Source of the DNA: Caldisericota bacterium | GTDB taxonomy: Bacteria; Caldisericota; JANLFM01 | Assembly: GCA_024655965.1 (NCBI GenBank) | Contig: JANLFL010000001.1 | Location: forward strand, 340,120 to 404,119 | DNA length: 64,000 nt | Direction of reading: 5' to 3' | Shown here: piece after piece, positions 1 through 7,673 of the stretch | Layout: each line of letters starts with the position of its first letter | Position numbering within the stretch: the stretch's first letter is position 1 | Translations under genes and position numbers: made by a program | Notes under the pieces: model-generated | Told to the model about the DNA's origin: nothing | Database searches by the model: none | The model's input: the letters and a program-made list of their open reading frames with translations, nothing else

Positions 1-809
1 CTGATGATCCTCACCGATTCGATGATCTCCCCAACGCGAACAATGGTCCTCCCGAGCACATCGCCCTTATCGGAGGTAATCACTTGGAAGGGAATTTGAT
101 CATAAGCGGCGTAAGGTAAATCCTTCCTCACGTCGTAGGTCACACCGGATCCTCTTGCGGTTGGGCCCACCGCACAATAGCTGAGGGCAATGTCATGGGG
201 CAAATACCCGACTCCCGAGACCCTGGCAATGAAAGTCGTCTCCTCGGTGGCAACCTTGGCGTAGTAATTCGTCCGCTCCTCGAGGGTTTTTATCCCCTTC
301 AAGGTCTGGTCGATCTCCTCCTGTGTCATATCCTTGCGGACTCCGCCGAAGGTGTTCATTCCGTAGTTCACCCGGTTCCCGGTGATGATCTCCAGAAGGT
401 CCATCACGATCTCCCGATCCCTCCAGGAGACCATGAACAGGGTATCGAAGCCTATTTCGTGGCCAGCGACTCCCAGCCAGAGGAGGTGACTGTGAATTCT
501 CTCCAGTTCTGCAACCACCGTCCTGAGGAACTTCGCCCGGGGAGGAATTTCCACGTTGAGGATCTTCTCCACTGCTTGCACGAAATTTGTGGCATGGGTG
601 TGGGAGCAGATCCCGCAGATCCTCTCAATCATATACAGGTCCTGGATATAAGTTCTCTCTTCCGCTGCTTTTTCTATACCCCGGTGGTTGTACCCCAGCC
701 TGATATCCGCGTCGACAATCGTCTCTCCATCGAGGGTAAAGCGGAAATGTACTGGTTCCTTTAAGAGCGGGTGCTGGGGCCCGATCGGTAAAGTAAGCCT
801 CTCACTCAT
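1..809 (-). CDS. Group 4 [NiFe] hydrogenase large subunit (NuoD/EchE/MbhL-like), C-terminus beyond window
   Basis: This is the catalytic large subunit of a membrane-bound, energy-converting [NiFe] hydrogenase. I translated it by hand; it has no stop because its 3' end lies left of base 1. The protein starts MSERLTLPIGPQHP. It has the complex I/group 4 signature HRGIEKAAEER and then ERICGICSH, with C65 and C68. True NuoD proteins lack these cysteines, while [NiFe] hydrogenases use RxCxxC plus a C-terminal DPCxxC to bind nickel. The C-terminal motif is outside the window, so retention of the full metal site is inferred. The ATG overlaps the NuoC-like stop by 8 nt, implying coupled translation. 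NuoH- and ferredoxin-like subunits would be expected next, off the left edge. An Ehr-type relative that has lost the second motif is the alternative. Confidence 0.85.
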   Translation of the reverse strand, partial: MSERLTLPIGPQHPLLKEPVHFRFTLDGETIVDADIRLGYNHRGIEKAAEERTYIQDLYMIERICGICSHTHATNFVQAVEKILNVEIPPRAKFLRTVVAELERIHSHLLWLGVAGHEIGFDTLFMVSWRDREIVMDLLEIITGNRVNYGMNTFGGVRKDMTQEEIDQTLKGIKTLEERTNYYAKVATEETTFIARVSGVGYLPHDIALSYCAVGPTARGSGVTYDVRKDLPYAAYDQIPFQVITSDKGDVLGRTIVRVGEIIESVRII

Positions 810-1176
810 TGACTTTCACCTCCCCTGGTTTGAAATCCTTTCTCAGGGGATAAACCCCTTCCGGCCAGTGCTCTGGCAAAATCAACCTTCTTCCATCGAT
901 TATCCCTTCGAATTTCACCCCCAGAAGGTCCTGAATCTCTCTTTCATAGAGGATTCCTCCTGGAAGCACCGGGCTAATCGAGGGAAGAACCGGGTTATCC
1001 TTGGGGACGGAGGTTCGGACATCAACGTCTCCATCCATATCCAGGAAGTGGTAAACGATGAAATATTTGTCCCCCTCTTCGTACCCAGAAATCGTGGAAA
1101 GAAGGCGAAATTTTCCGCTCTTTATAAACTCCTCGACCCAGTTCCGGATCTGGGAGGAACTCACTTCAACCCACAT
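802..1176 (-). CDS. NuoC/MbhK/EchD-like 30-kDa subunit
   Basis: This peripheral-arm subunit supports the hydrogenase small and large subunits. It is 124 residues long, with the complex I 30-kDa signature near the C-terminus: YEREIQDLLGV, then DGRRLILPEHWPEGVYPLRKDF. It is a stand-alone short form, as in Ech and Mbh hydrogenases, and is not the longer NuoC or NuoCD fusion usual in aerobic complex I. It sits 3 nt after the small subunit and overlaps the large-subunit start. It contributes no metal ligands; its role is structural by homology. The length fits group 4 hydrogenase homologues. Confidence 0.88.
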   Translation of the reverse strand: MWVEVSSSQIRNWVEEFIKSGKFRLLSTISGYEEGDKYFIVYHFLDMDGDVDVRTSVPKDNPVLPSISPVLPGGILYEREIQDLLGVKFEGIIDGRRLILPEHWPEGVYPLRKDFKPGEVKVNE

Positions 1177-1179
1177 TTT

Positions 1180-1608
1180 TCATCCTCCTTTTTTGAGCTT
1201 TTGGAGAAGCGCGTACACCCCTTGAATGATGGCATCGGGCCGCGGAGGGCAACCTGGTACGTAGGCGGTAACGGGAATCACATCGTCCATCCCCCCGAGG
1301 GTGTTGTAGCAACCCCGGAAGACCCCACCGGAAATGGCGCATGCTCCAACAGCAACCACAAATTTTGGGTGTGGCATCTGGTCGTAGATCCTCTTCAGCC
1401 TGCTTTTTATCTGCTCGTTTACGGGACCGGTGCACACCAGGACATCAGCATGCCTGGGAGTACCTTTGAGAAGAATCCCAAAACGCTCCACGTCGAAACG
1501 GGGGGTCAGGGCGGCGAGAACCTCAATATCGCAACCGTTGCAACCACCGGCGTTGAAGTGGATGATCCAGGGTGAGGCTATTCTCGACCATTGAACAATT
1601 TTGGACAT
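1180..1608 (-). CDS. Group 4 [NiFe] hydrogenase small subunit (EchC/MbhJ/NuoB-like)
   Basis: The small electron-transfer subunit carries one proximal [4Fe-4S] cluster and passes electrons to or from the NiFe site. It is 142 residues long. The motif NAGGCNGCDIE near residue 20, GACAISGG in the middle and VPGCPPRP towards the end supply the four cysteines. The N-terminal CNGCDIE form and the phrase TPRFDVERFG are typical of Ech/Mbh-type small subunits; NuoB usually reads CCxIE with adjacent cysteines. This supports the hydrogenase reading of the operon independently of the large subunit. It lies 4 nt after the NuoA-like gene. Confidence 0.92.
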   Translation of the reverse strand: MSKIVQWSRIASPWIIHFNAGGCNGCDIEVLAALTPRFDVERFGILLKGTPRHADVLVCTGPVNEQIKSRLKRIYDQMPHPKFVVAVGACAISGGVFRGCYNTLGGMDDVIPVTAYVPGCPPRPDAIIQGVYALLQKLKKGG

Positions 1609-1612
1609 TTCA

Positions 1613-1924
1613 TCACCTCAAAATTATTGACAGCAGGGCGAGCACAATTATTCCTGAATATACCAGCCCCACCCATGCAAGCCCCTGAGGGAGCAATCCC
1701 AGAAGAAGCGCAAGCACGTGTAAAACCGTGAAGAACAGGGCAATGGGAAAAAACACCTTGTAACCGACGAACTTCTTCTCTCCGGGGATATCCTCCCCTC
1801 CCGCATAGGAGGTGGCGGCTTCACTGTCCGGGGGAACTTTGGGGGCCAATTTCCTTCCTCCGGCGCCTAAAATTAAAGCGATCAGGAGGAAGAGGACAAA
1901 AGCTAAGGGAGGAACGAAAGCCAT
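1613..1924 (-). CDS. NuoA-like/MbhI-like small membrane subunit
   Basis: This is a 103-residue protein with three predicted membrane helices (about residues 4-22, 56-77 and 82-102) and a loop containing YAGGEDIPGEKKFVGYKVFF. The loop resembles the CGxEPIG...F segment of NuoA, but the acidic pair of the following NuoA helix (FDxE) is replaced by LHVL. By position, between the NuoN/MbhH-like subunit and the small subunit, it matches MbhI of Mbh hydrogenases (order H-I-J-K-L). It probably links the membrane arm to the hydrogenase module. Its assignment rests on gene order, helix pattern and weak similarity. Confidence 0.65.
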   Translation of the reverse strand: MAFVPPLAFVLFLLIALILGAGGRKLAPKVPPDSEAATSYAGGEDIPGEKKFVGYKVFFPIALFFTVLHVLALLLGLLPQGLAWVGLVYSGIIVLALLSIILR

Positions 1925-3385
1925 TTAAAACCCTCCTTTGAGTAAGGAGAAAGCCCGAAAGATCCAGTCTCTCACTGGGTCGGGTTGAACTCCAAGATAG
2001 ATTGTCAAAAGGCACAGGACGATCAAGGCCGCAGTCATCGTCCAGGGTACTTCCTTCACCGCTTGCACCCTTTCCCCCTTCTCCTTGCTGTAAAGGGTGG
2101 CGATCGCCGGCAGGTAATAGCCCAGGGAGAGGACGGAGTTAAAAATCGCCAGAAGGGAACCTGCCCATCCAATGGCTGTCCCCGCTTGGATTCCGCTCTG
2201 GTATATCAAAAGTTTGCTCATGAAACCGGAAAACGGGGGGACACCCGCCAGGGATAAAGCAGCCACGGAGAAGGTGAGGGCGGTCAGGGGCATCCTCCAT
2301 CCCGCCCCTTTCATGTCGGAGAGGAATCCTGAGCTCAAACGGAAGATCAAGGCTCCAGCGCAGAGGAAGGCAAGCCCTTTCATGAAAGCGTGGGTCACGA
2401 TGTGAAAGACACCTCCCGCAAACCCGCTCGCCACCCCATAGGTTGCTCCCATTCCAATTCCCAGGAGGATGTACCCCATCTGGGCAATTGAGGAGTAGGC
2501 GAGCATCCTCTTCAATTGTTTCTGGGTCAAAGCCATGATGTTTCCAGCGGTCATGGTGAGTAGGGCAAAGACGATCAGCATCTCCCCCCAGGGAAGGCTT
2601 GCCCCCAGGGAGAGGAGAATCCTTAGAAGGGCGAAGAGCCCGGTTTCGATAATTATCCCTGAAAGCATCGCCGAAATCCCCGAAGGCGCTTCGGGGTGAG
2701 CGTCTGGGAGCCAGGTGTGGAGGGGGAACATTGCCGCTTTGATCCCGAACCCAATTAAAAACAGGATAATTGGAACCCAGACAGAACTCCCTCCGGAAAC
2801 GGTGAAAAGGTAATTTAAGTCAAGATTTCCGAACTGAGCATAGACCAGGGATATTCCAAGAAGGATCAATGCCGAACCAGCAACCGACATCACCATAAAC
2901 TTCAAGCCGGCTTCCACCGGTTCCCACTTCTCCTTGCGAAAAGCCACAAGGACGAAGGAGGAGACCGAAAGAAGTTCGAAGAAAAGGTACAGGTTGAACA
3001 GGTCGTAGGAGAAGGCCAGCCCGATTACCGAAAGGGTCATGAGGATCAGGAGGGGGAAGAACTTGCTGGTCCCGGTATCCTCCTCCATATACACAACGGA
3101 ATAAAGGCACACGATTGTTCCCAGCAGGAGGCCGATTTCCGCAACGATCCATCCCAGTAAATCCACCTGCCAGGAGAGGACGCCGAAAAGAAGGATCCTC
3201 TGGCTCTCCCTAACCATTGGGAAAAGGAGGGAGAAGCTGATCAAGCCACCCAGCAGGGCGAGGAAGGAAATCACCCCCGAGATCAACCTCTCCCTGTGGC
3301 GGAAGAGGATCCCTCCCAGGTAGCTTGAAACAGCCCCCAAAAGGAGCAAGGAAATAGTGGTCTCTAACAATGATGAACTCACCAT
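1925..3385 (-). CDS. nuoN: Antiporter-like subunit, NuoN/MbhH/MrpD family
   Basis: This ion-translocating membrane subunit has 486 residues and about 14 helices. The conserved core is present: FNLYLFFELLSVSSF (glutamate in the fifth-helix region), GIKAAMFPLHTWLPDAHPEAPS (lysine plus the broken-helix motif), KRMLAYSSIAQMGYI, and a later FHIVTHAFMKGLAFL with histidine and lysine. These residues form the proton or sodium half-channels in this family. The PLHTWLPDAHPEAPS wording is closest to MbhH/MrpD/HyfB-type proteins. It is the third antiporter-like subunit in the operon. Its ATG overlaps the preceding stop by one base (TAATG). Confidence 0.88.
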   Translation of the reverse strand: MVSSSLLETTISLLLLGAVSSYLGGILFRHRERLISGVISFLALLGGLISFSLLFPMVRESQRILLFGVLSWQVDLLGWIVAEIGLLLGTIVCLYSVVYMEEDTGTSKFFPLLILMTLSVIGLAFSYDLFNLYLFFELLSVSSFVLVAFRKEKWEPVEAGLKFMVMSVAGSALILLGISLVYAQFGNLDLNYLFTVSGGSSVWVPIILFLIGFGIKAAMFPLHTWLPDAHPEAPSGISAMLSGIIIETGLFALLRILLSLGASLPWGEMLIVFALLTMTAGNIMALTQKQLKRMLAYSSIAQMGYILLGIGMGATYGVASGFAGGVFHIVTHAFMKGLAFLCAGALIFRLSSGFLSDMKGAGWRMPLTALTFSVAALSLAGVPPFSGFMSKLLIYQSGIQAGTAIGWAGSLLAIFNSVLSLGYYLPAIATLYSKEKGERVQAVKEVPWTMTAALIVLCLLTIYLGVQPDPVRDWIFRAFSLLKGGF

Positions 3386-4833
3386 TAGCCTCCTATTTGA
3401 ATTCCCAGAAGATTAAGGGCCCCCCTTACAAGCTGGAAGGCTGGACCGGGGTAGACCCCGAATAAGATCATCAGCACAAGTCCCGCGGCCATCACCAAAG
3501 AGGCGTTCCAAGCGGGCCTTAAAACCGGCCCCTCGTATTTTTCGTTAAGTGGTCCGAAGAAGACCATCCTTACGAGCCTCAGGCCGTAGGTTGCTGTGAG
3601 GACGGAAGCCACCAGGGCGAGAGAGGCAATCAGGTAATTGCCTGAAGCGAACCCCCCTGAAAAGGTGAGGAACTCTGGCCAGAACCCGAGGACCGGAGGG
3701 GCACCAAGCAGGGAAAGCACGGCTGCGGAAGCACAAACCGCGGCGAAGGGATGCCTCTTGGCCCATCCCCCAAGCTCCTCAAGCTTCCAGGTGGAAGCGC
3801 TCTCGGCGACTAAGGCTACCGAGACAAAAAGGACCAGCTTGGAGAGGGCCTGATTCATGATATTGAATACAGACCCGGATATTCCCAAGGAGGTCATGGT
3901 GGCGAAACCGAAAAGAACGTAACCCATCTGGCTCATGGAGGAATAAGCGATTAGCCTTTTGGCGTTCCGTTCCGCCAAAGCCATCGCCCCCCCGTAGAAC
4001 ATGTTGATTAAAGCCAGGATCAAAAAGGGAAGGGAAAGGTTGGAGAGGACTTCCGGTGGAAAAAGAGGGAAAAACCTTGCGAAACCGTAAATCCCCACAG
4101 AGGTCATCATCCCCACAAGGACCAGGGTCACGGGCATACTTGAGGTGGTATAGGCATCCGGAAGCCAGGTGTGAAAGGGGAAAATCGCCAGCTTAACCAG
4201 GAAGGCCATGAAAAATAAGACCGCCATCCAGATCAGGGTGGGTAAAGGGAATCCCTTGAGAAGGTCCGGAAGGAGGAACATGTTTGTCGTCCCGGTGGAT
4301 GAATAAATCCATAAAATGGAAGCCAGGGTCAAAACCGCCCCGATGTGGGTGATGATGAAGAACTTCAAACCGGTATAGTTTACCTTTTTCGGTTCCTCAT
4401 TCCAGTGAACCACCAAGGCCCAGGCAGGAATTAGCATCGCTTCCCAGAAAACATAGAACTGGATTAAGTCCCGGGCCAGAACAACCCCCACAGTACCGAA
4501 CAATACAAGGAGGATCAGGGAGTAGAAATAGGGGGACCTTTCTGGCAGTGAGGGCTTCCTCAGGGAATAGAGAACGGCGAAGGCGCAGGCGAAGGAGAGG
4601 ACCATTAAAACAATGGCGCTCAATTGATCGAAGGAAAGGACCATGGTCACCCCCAGCCCCAGACCCAGATATTCGGTGAACTTCCCGGGGAGAAAAACAA
4701 AAACCGCGAGAAGCTCCAGAAGGGAGAAAATTAAAGCAGTTATCCCGGCAGTCTCCCTTTTCTCCTTTGGGAAAAGAAGGACGACCAATGCCCCAAGAAG
4801 GGGAAGAAATTGGAGGATTAAAAGTTCTACCAT
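3385..4833 (-). CDS. nuoM: Antiporter-like subunit, NuoM family
   Basis: A 482-residue polytopic membrane protein of the NuoM/MrpA/MrpD family. Visible motifs are FYVFWEAMLIPAWAL (the conserved membrane glutamate), VKLAIFPFHTWLPDAYTTSSMPVT (conserved lysine and discontinuous helix) and AKRLIAYSSMSQMGYVLFG. It should form one of three parallel ion channels in the membrane arm. It lies between nuoL and nuoN with a 7-nt overlap with nuoL and a 1-nt overlap with nuoN, so the membrane arm is translated as one coupled unit. The length is close to typical NuoM. Confidence 0.9.
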   Translation of the reverse strand: MVELLILQFLPLLGALVVLLFPKEKRETAGITALIFSLLELLAVFVFLPGKFTEYLGLGLGVTMVLSFDQLSAIVLMVLSFACAFAVLYSLRKPSLPERSPYFYSLILLVLFGTVGVVLARDLIQFYVFWEAMLIPAWALVVHWNEEPKKVNYTGLKFFIITHIGAVLTLASILWIYSSTGTTNMFLLPDLLKGFPLPTLIWMAVLFFMAFLVKLAIFPFHTWLPDAYTTSSMPVTLVLVGMMTSVGIYGFARFFPLFPPEVLSNLSLPFLILALINMFYGGAMALAERNAKRLIAYSSMSQMGYVLFGFATMTSLGISGSVFNIMNQALSKLVLFVSVALVAESASTWKLEELGGWAKRHPFAAVCASAAVLSLLGAPPVLGFWPEFLTFSGGFASGNYLIASLALVASVLTATYGLRLVRMVFFGPLNEKYEGPVLRPAWNASLVMAAGLVLMILFGVYPGPAFQLVRGALNLLGIQIGG

Positions 4834-6644
4834 AGGATCAACCCCAGAATGATGATTAAGGTGAGGAAAATGTATAGCAGGTTCCAGTGGAGATCACCGG
4901 TCTGCATCTTCCTGCTTTCTATGCTCAAAGCCACGCTTCCCCTTCCCGTAATCAGATTAATTCCCTCCATTACCTTTTCCTCAAAGAATGCGGAAAGGAG
5001 GTTGGAGAACCCGTAGATCTGCTTGGAGATCCATCCGTAGAGGATATCAAACCCCAGGCCCACGGAGACGGCTTTGAAGAAACCAGGGGCTTTTTCTCGA
5101 ATAGGGCCCCATTTACCCCGGAAGAAGAAAATTAAGAAGCCCAAAATTATAACCCCGAGGGTGATCAAAAAGGCCTTAGAGGAGAAGGTCTCCTTTAAAA
5201 GTTCCAACCAGTCAAGGTAATGGACTTCAAAAACCGTCCTTGCCCAGGAAGAAGTTAAAGGACCGACCAAAAACCAGGAAACGATTGAGCCAAGGGCCAG
5301 AAGGGAAAGGGGCCCGGTCATCACCCATGGGGCTTCTACCGCGTGAGCCGAGCTCCTCCTCTTCCCCCAGAAGACCATGGAGGTCGTCCGCAGGGAGTAA
5401 TAAGCGGTAAGCAAGGCAGCAATTATTGCCACGATCAGGGGTCCCCATGAACCTGAAAGGAGACCCTCCTCGAGGATCATGTCCTTGGAGAAGAACCCGT
5501 TCAAGATCGGCAGGCCCATCAAAGCAAGGGCCCCGATGAAGAAGGTGGCCCCGGTAATGGGCATGTATTTCTGCAGTCCTCCCATCTCTCGGATATCCCT
5601 GGTCTTTAGCTCGTGAATTACCGCTCCCGCGCAGAGAAAGAGGAGGGCCTTGAAGATGGCGTGGGAAAAGAGGTGAAACTGGGAGGCAAAAATCCCTCCC
5701 ACCCCCACTGCGAAGACCATGTATCCAAGCTGGGAAATGGTGGAGTAAGCCAGGATCCTCTTCAAATCGTAGTGGAAGGTTGCAAGAAGGGAACCAAGCA
5801 AAGCAGTCAGGGCTCCGATCCACTGAATCAGGACCAGCCAGTTGGGCACTAAAGACAGGAGGGGGAAGACTCTTGCCAGCAGGTATACCCCCGCGTTGAC
5901 CATCGTGGCTGCATGGATCAAGGCGGAAATTGTAGTGGGGGCTTCCATGGCATCGGGCAACCATACGTGGAGGGGAAGCTGGGCTGATTTTCCCACTGCC
6001 CCGAGGATAAATCCGAAGGCAACGAAGTTCAGGAGGGGAAGGGCGATTTTTCCCGCGCCCGCCAACCCCTGGGAGATGTTGAAGGTCCCGGTAAAAGCGT
6101 AAATTAATAGGATGGCCGCTAACAGACCGATATCCCCGATCCTGGTTGTGAGGAAAGCCTTCACCCCGGCGGAAGCCGCTTTGGGATCCTTATAGAAAAA
6201 GCCAATCAGGGCGTAGGAACAAACCCCCATGACCTCCCAGAAGAAAAACAGGGCGAGGAAATTATCCGCCAGGGACATCCCGATCATGGAAGCGATGAAA
6301 AGAAGGGTCAGGGAATAATACCGGGAAAGGTTCTCCTCTTGTTTCATATAACCGAGGGAATAAACGAGGACCAAGAACCCAATCCAGGTAGCGATCAAAG
6401 CAGGGACGACGGAAAGGGTATCGAGTTGGAATCCAGTCTTTATTATCCCAGGAAGCCATTCGAAGGACACGGCCGGGGAGCCGATTCTCCCGGGCAAAAA
6501 GAAACCAATTACTGCGGTGGTCAACCCCACGAAAACGGAAAAGAGAGGGACTGCCTTGGAGTAAAAAAGGTTGATTAAAGGAACAAGCGCAGCACCCCCC
6601 ATCGGGATAAGAAGAAGCAAGAGGGGGATTATCTCTGAGTTCAT
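4827..6644 (-). CDS. nuoL: Antiporter-like subunit, NuoL family
   Basis: A 605-residue protein with about 16 helices, similar in length to NuoL. It contains LALFFFWEVMGVCSYALIGF, GKSAQLPLHVWLPDAMEAPTT and LKRILAYSTISQLGYM, the core antiporter signature. The C-terminal extension (about residues 460-605) contains a long amphipathic stretch followed by a final membrane helix, consistent with the lateral helix and anchor that NuoL lays along the membrane arm. With NuoM- and NuoN-type partners this gives three antiporter-like subunits, as in complex I and the Hyf hydrogenases; Ech has only one. Confidence 0.92.
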   Translation of the reverse strand: MNSEIIPLLLLLIPMGGAALVPLINLFYSKAVPLFSVFVGLTTAVIGFFLPGRIGSPAVSFEWLPGIIKTGFQLDTLSVVPALIATWIGFLVLVYSLGYMKQEENLSRYYSLTLLFIASMIGMSLADNFLALFFFWEVMGVCSYALIGFFYKDPKAASAGVKAFLTTRIGDIGLLAAILLIYAFTGTFNISQGLAGAGKIALPLLNFVAFGFILGAVGKSAQLPLHVWLPDAMEAPTTISALIHAATMVNAGVYLLARVFPLLSLVPNWLVLIQWIGALTALLGSLLATFHYDLKRILAYSTISQLGYMVFAVGVGGIFASQFHLFSHAIFKALLFLCAGAVIHELKTRDIREMGGLQKYMPITGATFFIGALALMGLPILNGFFSKDMILEEGLLSGSWGPLIVAIIAALLTAYYSLRTTSMVFWGKRRSSAHAVEAPWVMTGPLSLLALGSIVSWFLVGPLTSSWARTVFEVHYLDWLELLKETFSSKAFLITLGVIILGFLIFFFRGKWGPIREKAPGFFKAVSVGLGFDILYGWISKQIYGFSNLLSAFFEEKVMEGINLITGRGSVALSIESRKMQTGDLHWNLLYIFLTLIIILGLILW

Positions 6645-6937
6645 CAGCCCTTCAACCTCCTCATGTCGTCAGTGTCCAGTGAGTCGGATTTTTCGTGAAA
6701 AGCATAAACAAGAGCTAAGAAAACGGCCACGACCATAACCTCTATGGCGATCACGATTACTGCCAGGCTCTGAGTGTAGGAAAGCGAGTTTCTTAAAACC
6801 CCGCTCCAGATCAAGGCGAGGGTTGCTCCCTTGCTTAGAAGTTCCAACCCGATCAGGATCTTGATCAGGTTCCGCCTGGTTAAAAGGCAGAAAATTCCCA
6901 GCGCGAAAAGTGCGAAGACAAATGGCCAGAGGTTCAT
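6644..6937 (-). CDS. nuoK: NuoK-like membrane subunit
   Basis: A 97-residue protein with three membrane helices. The two glutamates used for proton relay in NuoK are visible in helix 2 (IGLELLSKGATL) and helix 3 (VIAIEVMVVAVFLALVYAF). MrpC/MbhC proteins are related but the glutamate pair favours NuoK. The gene starts 4 nt inside nuoJ (ATGA overlap), and its TGA overlaps the nuoL ATG by one base. The C-terminal tail (DSLDTDDMRRLKG) is polar and cytoplasmic. Confidence 0.88.
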   Translation of the reverse strand: MNLWPFVFALFALGIFCLLTRRNLIKILIGLELLSKGATLALIWSGVLRNSLSYTQSLAVIVIAIEVMVVAVFLALVYAFHEKSDSLDTDDMRRLKG

Positions 6938-7413
6938 TTTTCCTTACCTTCCCCCTCCTTTCTCAGCAAAGCCAAGATCCCGAAGACTGCGGAAAGGATT
7001 ACCAGGATCTGGGGCAAGAGGTCGATTACCCTCACCTTCCATAAGACCTCGCCCACTTCTCCCCATGTGGTCGCGGGGATCGCCTGAGAGAAAACCTGGG
7101 GCCATAGGGCTTGCAAAAGGAAAAAAAGGAACGCCGCCAGAGCGAGGGAAAGGGAGACCCAGAAAATCGCCCCGGGCTGCCTTTTCTCCTTTCTCTTTTG
7201 AAGGAAGGAGATCGTTAAAACCGCCAGGACGGTAATCAGCCCCGCTCCCACAGACAGTTCAAAGGCCCCAGCCACTGGGGAATTCAATTGGTAAAAGGCG
7301 ATGGCCAAAAGGGCGGAGACCGTGGCAAGGGAAAGAACGGAGAATAGAGTGTCCCTCAGAAAAACCGCAAGCAGAGCAAAGAACAGCAGAAAGCCTAAAG
7401 TCAGATAGATCAT
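6934..7413 (-). CDS. nuoJ: NuoJ-like membrane subunit, first gene of the membrane hydrogenase operon
   Basis: A 159-residue protein with about five membrane helices. The segment FYQLNSPVAGAFELSVGAGLITVLAVL is the conserved NuoJ helix-3 region with its glutamate; MbhD/MrpB-type subunits share it. The loop between helices 4 and 5 is longer than the core family. It is the promoter-proximal gene. The ATG at 7413 lies about 95 nt downstream of a good sigma-70-type promoter. NuoJ and NuoK together form the E-channel-like zone connecting the quinone or hydrogenase site to the antiporters, by homology with complex I. Confidence 0.82.
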   Translation of the reverse strand: MIYLTLGFLLFFALLAVFLRDTLFSVLSLATVSALLAIAFYQLNSPVAGAFELSVGAGLITVLAVLTISFLQKRKEKRQPGAIFWVSLSLALAAFLFFLLQALWPQVFSQAIPATTWGEVGEVLWKVRVIDLLPQILVILSAVFGILALLRKEGEGKEK

Positions 7414-7511
7414 GGTTCAGGAACCTCGAAAAGAAAATTGTTTCCTTCCTTTGATCGAATAAGAGAAATCAAGAAAGCCCGTTTTTTTCTTTTCATCTTT
7501 GAGACCTTTTT

Positions 7512-7539
7512 ATTATAAAGTGCTTTCAAAACCTGTCAA
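7512..7539 (-). promoter_or_regulatory. Housekeeping-type promoter of the membrane hydrogenase operon
   Basis: On the minus strand a perfect -35 TTGACA (7534-7539) and perfect -10 TATAAT (7512-7517) are separated by 16 bp. Transcription would start near 7505 and give a ~90-nt leader to nuoJ. Both hexamers match the consensus exactly, so constitutive, strong expression is plausible. No obvious operator palindrome overlaps it. Confidence 0.75.
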
Positions 7540-7589
7540 CGCATTAGTTCCCGGAAAATCCAATCTTCGCCAATTTTTTAGGAAAAAAA

Positions 7590-7598
7590 TGGTATAAT
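7590..7598 (+). promoter_or_regulatory. Extended -10 promoter for the sensor kinase
   Basis: TGGTATAAT (7590-7598) is an extended -10 element (TGn plus perfect TATAAT). No good -35 lies at 16-18 bp upstream, which is normal for extended -10 promoters. The start codon of the kinase at 7674 is about 70 nt downstream of the predicted +1. The two divergent promoters in 7414-7673 are about 60 bp apart. Confidence 0.55.
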
Positions 7599-7673
7599 AC
7601 AAGCGGATTTTTGGGGAGGATCTTTTCCGGGATGGTAAGCCAGAAGGGAAGGGTTCTTTTTTTAGGTTAACAA

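Noticed and set aside
195-764. Plus-strand open frame of 189 codons at the left edge
   Set aside because: Lies antisense to the hydrogenase large subunit, which reads through the same bases with family motifs.
688-1575. Long plus-strand open frame (295 codons) opposite the hydrogenase small subunit and NuoC-like genes
   Set aside because: Shadow of the minus-strand genes; no domain, no Shine-Dalgarno, and the minus strand carries clear conserved motifs.
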